A stretch of 64,000 nucleotides of DNA from Streptococcus sp. VT 162. Its GTDB lineage: Bacteria; Bacillota; Bacilli; Lactobacillales; Streptococcaceae. Below are positions 35,321-44,765 of the stretch, piece after piece. The stretch's first letter is position 1. Each line of letters starts with the position of its first letter. Made by a program: the position numbers and the translations under genes. The notes under the pieces are model-generated. The model was not told where the DNA came from. It saw only the letters and a program-made list of their open reading frames with translations, and ran no database searches. The stretch spans positions 1,612,001-1,676,000 of the forward strand of contig CP007628.2 in the NCBI GenBank assembly GCA_000688775.2, read 5' to 3'.

Positions 35321-36352
35321 TTATTTCAATGAAATTGTCAACTCGACAGAGGCTCCTCCTTGGTATAGATTGAGCAGGGTCAGACGACCACCATGCAAGA
35401 GAGCTACCTGCTTAGAAAAGGCTAAGCCGATACCATGATGGGGATTAGCTGAATTGCGGCTTTGGTCACTCTGATAAAAGAGCCGTTCCGCTCCTAGCAG
35501 CATCTCCTCTGAAAATGCAGGTCCATTGTTCCAGATAGCAAAAACCAACTGGTCCTGCTGCACTGATACCGTTAGCTTGACTTCCTTTTGATTCTGGTCT
35601 GCATGTTCAAGCGCATTCAGTAAAATATTGAGCAAAGCTCGCTTGAGATAGTCCAAATGAATGGACAATCTCAAGCTAAGATCACAATCTTCTTGGAGGT
35701 AGAAACGATGGCTTTCCTGTTTGCTGAACAGTGCCCAATCATCCTGTAGATAAGCCAAAAAGTCCCCTAAGGAAAGCTGAATGAACTGATTAGAATCAAT
35801 CTGAAAAGTCTTAGCGTAATCAATCAAAGAGCCACAATACTCTTCCATCTTGTGACTAACCTGCAAAATCTCAGCAGCATAGTCTGCCTGTGGATGGCCT
35901 AACTGTGCCAATTCCAAGAGCTCAGCATTCCCCTTAATCACAGTTAGGGGCGTCTTCAAATCGTGCGATGTCGCTGATAGCTGTAAAATCAACTCCTGAT
36001 TATGCTGCTGCTCTCTTTCTAGAAGACGAGCATTTTCTTGGTGGCTGCTCCGTAAATCGCTATAAACTTCTAGCATTTCCTCAATCCGAAAAAACTGACT
36101 TTGATTTTCTTCTAAAAGCTTCTCGCTCTTTAGCATTTTTATTTCCCTGTCGATTTTTCGGAGCAATTTCAAAATATGATAAAAAGTAATCAGCAGCAAG
36201 CTCCCCGCCCAAAAGAACAAGGTGAAAAGAACGTGATCACTTCCTTGCGTAAATTCATAGCCTATAAGCACAAAAATCAAAACATGAAAAAATACGATTT
36301 TTAAACTGGTTGTCCAGACTAGGCTTTTGAAATTTCGGGTTCTAATTGCCAT
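35321..36352 (-). CDS. Sensor histidine kinase (small-loop, antibiotic-sensing type)
   Basis: 343 residues. Two membrane segments (about 19-32 and 42-60) with a very short loop between them, a coiled coil (65-125), H-box TSHDLKTPLTVIKG (His130), N-box LLNILLNALEHAD and G-box HHGIGLAFSKQVALLHGG. A kinase with almost no extracytoplasmic domain next to a peptide-antibiotic ABC transporter usually takes its signal from that transporter (BceS-like logic). Its start overlaps the response regulator by 34 bases. Confidence 0.9.
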   Translation of the reverse strand: MAIRTRNFKSLVWTTSLKIVFFHVLIFVLIGYEFTQGSDHVLFTLFFWAGSLLLITFYHILKLLRKIDREIKMLKSEKLLEENQSQFFRIEEMLEVYSDLRSSHQENARLLEREQQHNQELILQLSATSHDLKTPLTVIKGNAELLELAQLGHPQADYAAEILQVSHKMEEYCGSLIDYAKTFQIDSNQFIQLSLGDFLAYLQDDWALFSKQESHRFYLQEDCDLSLRLSIHLDYLKRALLNILLNALEHADQNQKEVKLTVSVQQDQLVFAIWNNGPAFSEEMLLGAERLFYQSDQSRNSANPHHGIGLAFSKQVALLHGGRLTLLNLYQGGASVELTISLK

Positions 36353-37017
36353 CTATAGCCTACTCCTCTCACTGTTGCGATTGCTTGCAGCCCTTCTTGT
36401 TTGCATTTTTGGCGAATCTGATATACGTATTCTGAGATGGAGCGAAGCTGTGTTTCTGAGCTTTCTGGGTAAAGTAAAGTATGCAGGCGTTCAGCTGAAA
36501 AGGTCTGCTTGGGATTGCTAGCTAGTAAATGCAGCAACTTAAACTCTCGCTCTGAAAATTTCAAGACTTTACCAAAATAGGCAACTTCATAGCGCTCTGG
36601 ATAAAATTGACAAGAAGCAATTTCAGAATATCGCTCCTCCCGTCTTTCCTCCCGCCGAAGATGAGCTCTGACACGCGCCAGCAATTCTTTGGTCCCAAAA
36701 GGCTTGACAATATAGTCATCTGCTCCGCGAAAGAGCCCTTCCACCTTGTCCGCCTCTAACTCCTTAGCTGTCAGAAAGATAATTGGACACGAAAGATGAG
36801 GACGAATGTAGGAACACAGCTCAAAACCATTAACAGGCTCCATCATCACATCTAGCAAAATCAAGTCATATCCGACAAAATGCGTCAGCTCTAGCTCTTC
36901 TATTCGATCAAGCGTCGTCACATCATAAGCATCGAGCTCTAGGACATTTTTCACCAGCTTCAAAATGCTCCGATCGTCATCAACCACCAAAATACGATAC
37001 TGTCTCATGATTTCCAT
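36319..37017 (-). CDS. OmpR-family response regulator
   Basis: 232 residues. Receiver domain with the acidic pocket VVDDD, phospho-acceptor Asp56 (LILLDVMM) and K of VKPFG, followed by a winged-helix DNA-binding domain (LKFSEREFKLLHLLASNPKQ; TVRGVGYRW). ATG at 37017 follows AGAGG; a second ATG three codons later is also possible. It is the partner of the overlapping kinase and probably controls the ABC genes just upstream, whose promoter carries an 11-bp-spaced direct repeat. Confidence 0.92.
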   Translation of the reverse strand: MEIMRQYRILVVDDDRSILKLVKNVLELDAYDVTTLDRIEELELTHFVGYDLILLDVMMEPVNGFELCSYIRPHLSCPIIFLTAKELEADKVEGLFRGADDYIVKPFGTKELLARVRAHLRREERREERYSEIASCQFYPERYEVAYFGKVLKFSEREFKLLHLLASNPKQTFSAERLHTLLYPESSETQLRSISEYVYQIRQKCKQEGLQAIATVRGVGYRWQLEPEISKA

Positions 37018-37029
37018 TATAGCATACCT

Positions 37030-37752
37030 CTAGCGAACATCTCGTTTCAAGGTCAAGAATATAGCAGAGCTCCAAATCAAAGCTAGCCAGAACAGCTGTA
37101 TTCCCAACCCTGATAGATCTATCGAATTCTGAAGCCCTTCATACTCAAAAAGATTTAGCGTAGCCAGATCGGGCAGGTACTTTGCTTCTTTGATAAAAGT
37201 TGCCAATAAACGGCTAAGACCAATCAAGAGAGGAAATAGCACCGACACCGGCACAACCCAAGATTGAAAGAGCAAAGCGAGGCCAGCAGCTAAAAGAGCC
37301 AGAAAAAGATTGCTGAGAAGACCAAAAGAGCTGTAATAGAGGAATTTCCCCAGTAAGGGCCAGCTAAAGTCTAGGTCAAATCGAGCCAGCATAACAAAGA
37401 AACAGCTGCCTATCATGACACTGTAGAGAACCAAGAGCAGAACGGCCAGAAAAAGGAATTTCCCAGCCAACCAAGCCTTTCTATTTGATACGGTTAGAAA
37501 ATTCGTTCGCATCCCAGACTTGACAAACTCCTGGGCAAAATAGAGGGAAGTAAAGATGACGATGACAGGCTGCGCCAGATAGAGAGCATGCAAAGCTTCA
37601 CTCAGAGCCTTTGTCTGGCCAACTGCTGTCTGACTGTAGTCAAGATTCATCAGAAAAAAAGGAACGACTACCAGAGCCACAAATGCGGCACCAAGAACGA
37701 GATAGTAAGAACGAAACTTAATCCATTCACTTTTAAGCAGAGCTTTTATCAT
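37030..37752 (-). CDS. ABC-2 type membrane subunit (second)
   Basis: 240 residues with six hydrophobic segments, LanE/LanG (ABC-2) type. I start it at the ATG at 37752: AGGAGG precedes it and its ATG overlaps the TGA of the first permease gene in a TGATG arrangement. A longer frame to 37923 is open but is the antisense-frame read of the other permease's end and adds no membrane start. It pairs with the other subunit and the ATPase to export or dislodge a membrane-active peptide; substrate unknown. Confidence 0.85.
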   Translation of the reverse strand: MIKALLKSEWIKFRSYYLVLGAAFVALVVVPFFLMNLDYSQTAVGQTKALSEALHALYLAQPVIVIFTSLYFAQEFVKSGMRTNFLTVSNRKAWLAGKFLFLAVLLLVLYSVMIGSCFFVMLARFDLDFSWPLLGKFLYYSSFGLLSNLFLALLAAGLALLFQSWVVPVSVLFPLLIGLSRLLATFIKEAKYLPDLATLNLFEYEGLQNSIDLSGLGIQLFWLALIWSSAIFLTLKRDVR

Positions 37753-38540
37753 CAGTAGCGTCCTCCTAAATCCGTCTTCAAAAAGCGCAGAGAGGCCATG
37801 ACGCCGATGACTAGCAACCATACGCTTAGTATCAAGAGTCCTTGCAAGGGATTGTTGGCATATTGGGAAGTTGGCGTTGCAGCAAACAACTCTACTGCTG
37901 GCTGTGGCAAATATGCCCCCCAACTCGTATGAGCTGCCAGGTAGTTTCCCAGATTATAGAGCTGGGGCACAAGAAAGAGTAAGGGAAGCAACATCGTCCG
38001 CCCAAGCAATCCCAATAAAAAGGACAAGAGACCTAGCAATGCAGTAGCTAGTGCCTTCCATAAAAGATGACTCCAGGCAGCTTGATTAAGTAAAATTGGA
38101 TGTAGCCCTTCTTTTCCTAAAGCCAAGTGCATGACAATATAGCTCAAATAAATGGATAACAAGCTAATGATGAGTGAAAACAAACCAAAGGTCAATATTT
38201 TCCCCATAAGTAGCTTCAAGCGGTTATTACAAGCCAATAGACTGGTTCGCAAGCTATGAGACTGAAATTCTGTTGCTCCCAAAATTCCAGCTAAGATGAC
38301 TAAAACCATACCACCCATAGAAGCGCAATTAAGACCTAGATATTCAAGCGGATCAATAGCTTCTGCCAGACCGGGAACCGTCTCAGGTGTGGCACCCAAT
38401 CCGACAGATAAATACTGACGTCCCTCTAGCCATGACACAACAGGTACCAATAACACCATAAAGACCACACTTACCCTGAAAGCCTTGGTTGATTGGATTT
38501 TCAACCACTCTGAATGCAATAAGGACATCGTCTCTTTCAT
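37752..38540 (-). CDS. ABC-2 type membrane subunit (first)
   Basis: 262 residues with six hydrophobic segments. Start LLHSEWLKIQSTKAFRVSVVF, typical of LanE/BcrB-like permeases, then FQSHSLRTSLLACNNRLKLLMGKI between helices. It begins one base after the ATPase stop. Relatives confer immunity to lantibiotics or resistance to bacitracin-like peptides; no lanthipeptide genes are in this window, so a protective role against peptides made by neighbours is likely. Confidence 0.85.
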   Translation of the reverse strand: MKETMSLLHSEWLKIQSTKAFRVSVVFMVLLVPVVSWLEGRQYLSVGLGATPETVPGLAEAIDPLEYLGLNCASMGGMVLVILAGILGATEFQSHSLRTSLLACNNRLKLLMGKILTFGLFSLIISLLSIYLSYIVMHLALGKEGLHPILLNQAAWSHLLWKALATALLGLLSFLLGLLGRTMLLPLLFLVPQLYNLGNYLAAHTSWGAYLPQPAVELFAATPTSQYANNPLQGLLILSVWLLVIGVMASLRFLKTDLGGRY

Positions 38541-38541
38541 C

Positions 38542-39249
38542 TTAAACCTCCTCTGTTAAGTCGAAGAAGAGCTCTTCTAAACTATCTGTTCCTTGTAATA
38601 CATCTTCTAGCGTTCCCTGTTCGATAATTTGCCCATGATGAATCAAGACTACATCATCTGTTACCATTTGTACCTCAGATAGGATATGAGAGGATAGAAG
38701 GACGGTTTTCCCAAAATCAGCCTGCTGGCGAATGAACCTTCTAAACCACTTAATCCCACTTGGATCCAGTCCATTGGTCGGCTCATCTAATATTAAAAAC
38801 TGGGGATCACCTAGTAAAGCTACTGCCAACCCCAGGCGCTGCCCCTCTCCTAGAGACAGGCTTGATAAGAAATCCTTTTTCTTATGAGCGATCCCAGTCA
38901 TATCCAATACCTCATCAATCCGAAACTTCGGAATAGCATTACTTGCAGCAATAATATGCAGATGGTCGTAAACCTTTCTATTTGGCAGACCTCCAATACC
39001 GTCAAAAGCTGCACCTACTGTTTTGAGAGGATAAATCATTGACTGATAGGTTTGTCCATCAAAAGTCGCAGTTCCTGCTGTCGCCCGATCTAAGCCCAAG
39101 AGAATCCTCAAGGTCGAGCTTTTTCCTGCACCATTATGTCCTAGGAAAGCCGTAATGCGACCACTCCTAGCTGTAAAAGAAATATCCTTTAAAATTTGCT
39201 TGTCTCCATATTTTTTAGAAACACGATCAATTTTTACAATATGTTCCAT
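38542..39249 (-). CDS. ABC transporter ATPase, peptide-antibiotic resistance type
   Basis: 235 residues from the ATG at 39249, chosen because AAAGGAG precedes it; an in-frame ATG 39 bases upstream would sit at the promoter. Walker A GHNGAGKSS, signature LSLGEGQRLGLAVALLGD (Glu replaces the usual second Gly of LSGGQ, as in LanF/BcrA proteins), Walker B FLILDEPTNGLD and the H-loop SSHI. It is the first gene of the five-gene operon ATPase-permease-permease-regulator-kinase. Confidence 0.92.
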   Translation of the reverse strand: MEHIVKIDRVSKKYGDKQILKDISFTARSGRITAFLGHNGAGKSSTLRILLGLDRATAGTATFDGQTYQSMIYPLKTVGAAFDGIGGLPNRKVYDHLHIIAASNAIPKFRIDEVLDMTGIAHKKKDFLSSLSLGEGQRLGLAVALLGDPQFLILDEPTNGLDPSGIKWFRRFIRQQADFGKTVLLSSHILSEVQMVTDDVVLIHHGQIIEQGTLEDVLQGTDSLEELFFDLTEEV

Positions 39250-39277
39250 ACTGAACTCCTTTATCTTTATTTTCTCC

Positions 39278-39310
39278 AGTATACCCAATCTAGTTCAGAA
39301 TTAGTTCAGA
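39278..39310 (-). promoter_or_regulatory. Promoter and direct-repeat operator of the ABC/two-component operon
   Basis: The -10 TATACT is at 39278-39283. In place of a good -35 there is a direct repeat of tagttcaga at 39291-39299 and 39302-39310, 11 bp apart (one helical turn), the layout expected for tandem binding of an OmpR-family regulator. Inferred to be autoregulation by the regulator encoded in the operon. Confidence 0.55.
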
Positions 39311-39511
39311 GATTAAACAGAAATTTCAGAAAAAGTTGGTCCACTTTTCAAAAGTCACCTGAGTTCCACTAGAAAAACTAAACTTTTCTTTCACAAGGTA
39401 TTCTTCTCTCCATTCTTTCTTTATAATTCTGAGGTTTATGTATAGAGACTTTATTATCATTCTAGTACCAAAAAGTCATTTATCAAACTCCATCAACAGC
39501 ACCCTTTATGT

Positions 39512-39517
39512 TATAAT
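39512..39517 (+). promoter_or_regulatory. -10 element of luxS
   Basis: TGT-TATAAT extended -10, 27 bases before the luxS ATG, without a clear -35. AAAGGA is the ribosome site. Confidence 0.55.
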
Positions 39518-39544
39518 GAAAGAAGAAAACTGAAAGGATTTACC

Positions 39545-40027
39545 ATGTCAAAAGAAGTTATTGTTGAAAGTTTTGAACTTGACCACACCATTGTTAAAGC
39601 ACCTTATGTTCGCTTGATTGGGGAAGAAACAGGGCCAAAAGGAGATGTCATCTCCAACTTTGATATTCGCTTGGTACAGCCAAATGAAGACTCTATCCCT
39701 ACTGCTGGGCTTCACACTATTGAGCACCTCTTAGCCAAGCTCATCCGTACCCGCATTGACGGTATGATTGACTGTTCGCCATTTGGTTGTCGTACAGGCT
39801 TCCACATGATTATGTGGGGACGCCATACCAGTGCTGAAATTGCAGCCGTTATCAAGGATTCGCTCAAGGAAATTGCTGAAACCACTACTTGGGAAGATGT
39901 CCCTGGAACAACCATCGAATCTTGCGGAAACTACAAGGACCACAGCCTCTTTTCTGCTAAAGAATGGGCAAAACTCATCCTGGAACAAGGAATTTCAGAT
40001 GATGCCTTTGAGCGCCATGTCATCTAA
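39545..40027 (+). CDS. luxS: S-ribosylhomocysteine lyase
   Basis: 160 residues, normal length. Metal-binding HTIEHLLAK (HXXEH) and the GCRTGFHM motif with the catalytic Cys are present. It cleaves S-ribosylhomocysteine to homocysteine and DPD, the precursor of autoinducer-2, as part of the activated methyl cycle. It is convergent with clpL and shares a terminator with it, as in pneumococcus. Confidence 0.97.
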   Translation: MSKEVIVESFELDHTIVKAPYVRLIGEETGPKGDVISNFDIRLVQPNEDSIPTAGLHTIEHLLAKLIRTRIDGMIDCSPFGCRTGFHMIMWGRHTSAEIAAVIKDSLKEIAETTTWEDVPGTTIESCGNYKDHSLFSAKEWAKLILEQGISDDAFERHVI

Positions 40028-40034
40028 ACACAAA

Positions 40035-40070
40035 AAGGAACCAGCTTTTAGCTAGTTCCTTCTTTTTTTA
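40035..40070. terminator. Terminator between luxS and clpL
   Basis: Arms aaggaaccagct and agctagttcctt (40035-40061) around TTT, followed on the plus strand by a T-rich run. The single C-A pair becomes G-U on the minus strand, so it can serve both genes. Confidence 0.8.
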
Positions 40071-40086
40071 TTCTCAAAATCGTAAG

Positions 40087-42192
40087 TTAGGCTTTTTCAC
40101 GAATGACCAAAACGCCATCTTCCATATCTGCTTCCAAATGTTTAGCATCTAGATGATCCAAGTGGAAGTCTGTCACCTTATCACGAATTTGTTGTTCAAC
40201 CACGCGACGGAGAGGACGAACACCCATAACTTCGTCATAACCTTCTTCTGTGATAAAGTCCTTAGCTGCTTGGCTGACTTCCAAATCAATGTCTTTCTTA
40301 GCCAAGGTTTGGTTGACTTCCGCCAACATCAGGTCTACAATCTTAGAAAGGTCTTCCTTATTCAAGTGTGAGAACTCGATAACTGCGTTAAAGCGGTTAA
40401 GAAACTCTGGACGGAAGAATGGTTTCAAACGATCCATCAACTCTGGTTTATCCGCATCTTCTGTCAAGTTGGCTTCATAGCCAAATCCAGCATTTGATGT
40501 TGCAATAATGACCGTGTTCTTAAAGTTCACTGTATTTCCTTGACCATCAGTCAAACGACCATCATCCAAGACTTGGAGGAGAAGGGTGATTACTTGAGGA
40601 TCAGCCTTTTCAATTTCGTCCAAGAGAATGATAGAGTATGGATTGCGACGAACACGTTCTGTCAAGGTATTGCTATTGTCATCATACCCAACATAACCTG
40701 CTGTTGTACCGATCAATTTAGATACGGCTGTGCGGTCACTGTATTCAGACATATCCAAACGGATAATCGCATCCTTGGTACCAAACATATCGAGCGCTAA
40801 TTGCTTAGCAAGTTCTGTCTTACCAACCCCAGTTGGACCTACAAAGAGGAAGCTACCGATTGGGCGATTGCCTTCATCAAAACCAGCACGGTTACGACGG
40901 ATAGCACGAGCCACTGCTTCTACTGCCTTATCTTGGCCGATTACCTTGTGTTCCAAGCGATGAGCCATATCTTTCAAACGTTCGATGTCTGATGCTCCCA
41001 TTTGTGACACTGGAATACCTGTCATTCGTTCCACAGACTCAGCCACATCGTTGATGCTTGCAGTCACTTTCATGTCTTCTGTGTGGTTTTCGACTTTTTT
41101 CTCTAATTCTGCAATACGTGTCTTGGCATTGAGAGCTGCTTCAAAGTCTTCTGCCTCAACTGCTTTTTCTTGCTTGTCTTTTTCTGCCTCAATCTCCCGT
41201 TCAACAGCATGCACATCTGTTACAGGATGTTGAGCTGCCAAGTGAGCTGCTGTTACATCGACAAGGTCAATAGCCTTATCTGGCAAGCTGCGTTGTGGAA
41301 TGTATTGAATCGAATAATCCACTGCTGCTTTCAAGACTTCGTCTGGCAAGATAACATTGTGGTGTTGTTGATAGAGATCACGAATTCCTTGAAGGATTTT
41401 GAAAGTATCTTCAGCTGAAGGAGCATTGACCTTCACTTCGTTGAAACGACGAGCAAGAGCTGCATTTTTCAAGATGGTGTTACGGTATTCGTCTTGAGTC
41501 GTTGCCCCAATCACTGTCAACTCACCACGAGAGAGAGCTGGTTTGAGAATATCTGCAAGACCTTTAGAACCACTATCTCCACCGATTGAGCCAGCGCCAA
41601 GGATTTGGTGAATTTCATCAAAGAAGAGGATAATATTCCCTGCTTCTTTTACTTCATTGACTAGATTTTGAACGTTTTCTTCAAAGCTACCACGGTATTG
41701 AGTACCAGCCTCAAGACCTGAGATATCAATAGAAATAATTTCCTTGTTCTTGATGGCAGCCGGAACATCTCCATTCACAATCGCTTGTGCTAGACCTTCG
41801 ACAACGGCTGTCTTACCAACACCTGCATCTCCGACCAAAACAGGATTGTTCTTGGTACGACGTGAGAGGATTTCAGATGTTTCTTGAATTTCCTTGTTTC
41901 GTCCGATAACAGGATCCAACTTACCCTCACGAGCTTCCGCTGTCAAGTTGCGACCTAGTTTAGCAAGGACACCGTCTTGTTTCATACCTGAAACGTGTTG
42001 TTGCATTTGTCCATCAACTTCTGCATTTCCTGGCAATTGACCAGTTGCACGATAGTGAGCAAATTCCTCAGGTGTCACTTCACGTCCATTAATCAAGTAG
42101 CGACGATTTTCAGAACTATATCCTCGCATACCTCCCATCAATTGGTTAAATAAATCATCCATGTTGTTAAAGTTATTAAAGTTGTTGTTCAT
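40087..42192 (-). CDS. clpL: ClpL ATP-dependent chaperone
   Basis: 701 residues. Two AAA+ modules: Walker A GDAGVGKT (121-128) with Walker [10 protein letters not shown], and Walker A GPTGVGKT with Walker [13 protein letters not shown]. The short Asn-rich N-terminus ([15 protein letters not shown]) replaces the Clp_N repeats of ClpC/ClpE, and a UVR-like coiled middle ([21 protein letters not shown]) joins the modules, as in ClpL. It is a heat-shock chaperone of streptococci. The CtsR operator and a good promoter lie about 270-320 bases upstream, leaving a long leader with a small ORF. Confidence 0.95.
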   Translation of the reverse strand: MNNNFNNFNNMDDLFNQLMGGMRGYSSENRRYLINGREVTPEEFAHYRATGQLPGNAEVDGQMQQHVSGMKQDGVLAKLGRNLTAEAREGKLDPVIGRNKEIQETSEILSRRTKNNPVLVGDAGVGKTAVVEGLAQAIVNGDVPAAIKNKEIISIDISGLEAGTQYRGSFEENVQNLVNEVKEAGNIILFFDEIHQILGAGSIGGDSGSKGLADILKPALSRGELTVIGATTQDEYRNTILKNAALARRFNEVKVNAPSAEDTFKILQGIRDLYQQHHNVILPDEVLKAAVDYSIQYIPQRSLPDKAIDLVDVTAAHLAAQHPVTDVHAVEREIEAEKDKQEKAVEAEDFEAALNAKTRIAELEKKVENHTEDMKVTASINDVAESVERMTGIPVSQMGASDIERLKDMAHRLEHKVIGQDKAVEAVARAIRRNRAGFDEGNRPIGSFLFVGPTGVGKTELAKQLALDMFGTKDAIIRLDMSEYSDRTAVSKLIGTTAGYVGYDDNSNTLTERVRRNPYSIILLDEIEKADPQVITLLLQVLDDGRLTDGQGNTVNFKNTVIIATSNAGFGYEANLTEDADKPELMDRLKPFFRPEFLNRFNAVIEFSHLNKEDLSKIVDLMLAEVNQTLAKKDIDLEVSQAAKDFITEEGYDEVMGVRPLRRVVEQQIRDKVTDFHLDHLDAKHLEADMEDGVLVIREKA

Positions 42193-42275
42193 ATTCTTTA
42201 CCTCGTTTATTCTTAATTATATGCGATCTCTGATATTGACTATCTTTGACCTTTGTTTTAAAAATTTTAGACTAG

Positions 42276-42365
42276 CTAACTAGCTACCCTACGTATAATT
42301 TCTGGTTTTTCTTTCTTAAATAAGCCTTTTATCATCTTCTTTTCAAAATCTGTTAGATTTAACAT
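42276..42365 (-). CDS. Putative 29-residue leader peptide in the clpL 5' region
   Basis: ATG at 42365 follows AAAGGGGTGGGG and gives a basic peptide starting MLNLTDFEKKMIKGLF and ending IIRRVAS. It lies wholly between the clpL promoter and the clpL start, 84 bases before the latter. I do not recognise it. It could be a regulatory uORF or a small stress-induced protein. Confidence 0.45.
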   Translation of the reverse strand: MLNLTDFEKKMIKGLFKKEKPEIIRRVAS

Positions 42366-42462
42366 AGGCCCCACCCCTTTCTAGGGTATCTATCATACAT
42401 TTTCAATAAATAGAATCATTGAAAATGAAGTTTTCTAAGGAATTCATTTTCCTTATGTTCCT

Positions 42463-42491
42463 ACTATATCACATTGGTCAGTAAAAGTCAA
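42463..42491 (-). promoter_or_regulatory. clpL promoter
   Basis: TTGACT (42486-42491), 17-bp spacer, TATAGT (42463-42468) with TGA before the -10. Two short inverted repeats (attttcaat/attgaaaat, 42399-42426; gaaaatga/tcattttc) lie in the leader. Confidence 0.75.
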
Positions 42492-42497
42492 CAATTT

Positions 42498-42514
42498 TTT
42501 GACCAAATTTGACT
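42498..42514 (-). promoter_or_regulatory. CtsR operator of clpL
   Basis: The minus strand reads AGTCAAATTTGGTCAAA, the CtsR heptad direct repeat (GGTCAAA-NNN-GGTCAAA) with one change, directly upstream of the -35. CtsR represses clp genes until heat or protein stress. Confidence 0.85.
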
Positions 42515-42541
42515 ATTTTTTAAAAAAATTTTTTGAAGTAC

Positions 42542-42577
42542 AAAAAAAGCCTCTAGAAAACGAATTTTCTAGAGACT
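42542..42577 (-). terminator. Terminator after the LPXTG surface protein gene
   Basis: Minus strand: 13-bp stem (AGTCTCTAGAAAA / TTTTCTAGAGGCT, one G-U) with a TTCG tetraloop and seven T. A textbook intrinsic terminator. Confidence 0.9.
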
Positions 42578-42645
42578 TTCTCTATCAAGTTTAAGAGAGA
42601 AGGAATATTCTCACTTACCAAGTTTCATGTTTCTCCTACGAAAGC

Positions 42646-44256
42646 CTAAGCTTTACGTTTTACGAAGAATACCAATCCACTCAATGCCAAGACTGCAAAT
42701 CCAAGTGCAGAAAGGAGAGAGGTTGCTTCCCCTGTGTTTGGAAGTTCAGCTTTACCTTTAGTCTCCGTAGCTGGAGGTGTTTGTTTTGGATCCTCTTTTT
42801 GTCCTGGATCAGTTGGTTCTGTTCCTGGAGTTGGATTTGTTCCTGGATTATTTGGCGTTGGATCTGGTGTTGGAGCTGGATCTGGCGTTGTTCCTGGATT
42901 ATTTGGAGCTGGATTTGGTGTTGGTGCTGGATTTGGTTCTGGTGTTGGTGTTGGAACAGTGTATTTATTTGTAAATACAACTGCTTTACCATCTGCATAT
43001 GAGACAGTCGCAGTCAAGAGACCTTGACCATCCGCAACTACTGTTACTGTTACAGTATGCTCAGTCTTATCGTATTCAATACCCTCTTCAGTACCAACTT
43101 TTTCAACCAAGGTATAAGTGTAAGTACCTGCTTCTTCGAATGAACGAACAAAGGCTACTTTACCTTCGGCAGTATTCTTAGCTGTAGCTACAACGGCGCC
43201 TTTCTCTTTCAATTCGAAAGTATAAGCGTCTGCCGCAAGTTCTTTACCTTCAAGTTTCTTAGTTGCTTCAATCGTAGCTTCTACCGCTGGTGCTTTGAAG
43301 CTATTCTTGAAGACACTACCTGCTGGATATTCAACAGCTGCCTTCAAAGTGTTGGTTGCTGCATCTTTGGTTACTTTTACCACCACAGTCTTTTCTGTAT
43401 CGTAAGTAATACCAGTTGCTCCGGCACTCACTTCTTTTACAGTATAAGTATACTCACCTTCTGCATCATAGTTGATTGCATTAAATGTTACTTTCCCACC
43501 TTGGTTTGTTTTTGTATCAAGTAGTTTTGTACCTTCATACAATTCAAATTGGAATTCACCATCAACCAAAGTACGACCAGTCAATTCTTTCGTAAATTCA
43601 AGTGTTGCTGATGTAGCTGTTGGAGCTGGTGCTGTATAAGTATTTGTGAAGACACGTTCTGTATCCGCATCTTCTACAGTCGCAACCAATTGGCCTTTAC
43701 CATCATCCGCAACAGTGACAATCACTTCATACGCATTTTGATCATAAGTGATTGTTTTATCGTCACCAGCTTTTTCAGTAATAGTGTAAACGTAATCGCC
43801 TGCTGCTGAGAAAGTGACGTTGAAGACAACTTCTCCTGAGGCAGTATTCTTAGCCGTAGCTACAAGGTCTGAACCTTCTTTCAGTTCAAATGTGTAAGCA
43901 TCAGCTTCAAGCGCTTTACCTTTCAAGACTTTCTTAGCTTTGATTGTAGCTTGTGCAGGTTCTGCTTTATAGTCATTAACGAAGACCGGTGTTTCACTTG
44001 TAACTGTCGCGACAAGTTGACCTGAGCCATTATCTTTGACTTCTACAGTTACTGGATGTTCTGTTTTATCATAAGTTACACCAAGTTTATTGCCAACCTT
44101 TTCTGTAATAGTATAGTTATATACTCCTGCTGTTGAATAGCTAATTTCAGAAAAACGAATCAATCCGCCAGCAGCATTCTTTGCTGTCGCAACAACCTTG
44201 TCACCCTCTTTCAGTTCAAACTCAAACTCATCTATCTCCAGCTCTTTACCATTCAA
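42646..44256 (-). pseudogene. 3' part of a disrupted FctA/Cna-type LPXTG surface protein gene
   Basis: The frame encodes about four immunoglobulin-like pilin domains of about 100 residues (T-antigen/FctA-like, each with VxAKKVLxGKxLEADxYxFELKEG and ending FTNxY), then a Pro/Asn/Thr-rich wall-spanning segment, LPNTGE, a hydrophobic helix and KRKA. The nominal start is TTG in the middle of a domain, with no ribosome site or signal peptide. Upstream in this frame one reads NPTFTNTYKAAPAKIAIEAKK, the end of the previous domain, so it is the continuation of the gene at 44253-46199. On its own it would not be secreted. Confidence 0.85.
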
Positions 44257-44765
44257 AACTTTTTTAGCTTCAATAGCAATTTTTGCTGGAGCTGCTTTAT
44301 AAGTGTTGGTGAAGGTTGGGTTGTTACCTCACCTTTTTTAAGTTCGAATTCGTATTTATCAGCTTCAAGGTCTTTACCGTTCAAGACTTTCTTAGCTGTG
44401 ATAGTTTCTTTAGCTGGAGTTGCTTTATAGGTGTTAGTGAAAGTTGGTTCTGCAGATGTGACAGTTGCTGTTAAAACTCCACTTTGGAAAGTTGCTGCTA
44501 CAGTAACTTCCTTGGCTTCTGTATCAAATGTAACGCCTGCAACTGCTGTTGAAGTGTCTTCTTTGATGATGTAGTGATAAGTTCCCGCACCTTTTACTTG
44601 GAGATTCTCAAAGGTAATAGTCCCATCAGCTTTTGATTTTGCTGTGGCTACTGGATCCTTCAAGTTCTCTGCAGTAAACAGGTTAAAGGTAAACTCATCT
44701 GCTTTTGGAAGCTTATCTGCACGTCCTTCTACTACTTTCTTAGCCGTCACATTGAACACAGCTGG
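42952..44765 (-). repeat. Array of about six FctA-like domain repeats
   Basis: Six related units of roughly 300 bp encode the domains between the Cna-B-like domain and the Pro-rich tail. Unit 2 is shortened at 44318-44333, where ELKKGE is followed out of frame by NPTFTNTY. Lys, Glu and Asn residues at conserved places suggest internal isopeptide bonds, as known for this fold. Confidence 0.75.

Noticed and set aside
37753..37923. Upstream extension of the second ABC permease
   Set aside because: The extension reads an alternative frame of the first permease's 3' end, whereas the ATG at 37752 has an AGGAGG site and begins a normal family N-terminus.
42681..43027. Several Gly-, Trp- or Gln-rich frames on both strands
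   Set aside because: They are shadows of the Pro/Asn/Thr-rich wall-spanning segment of the LPXTG protein.
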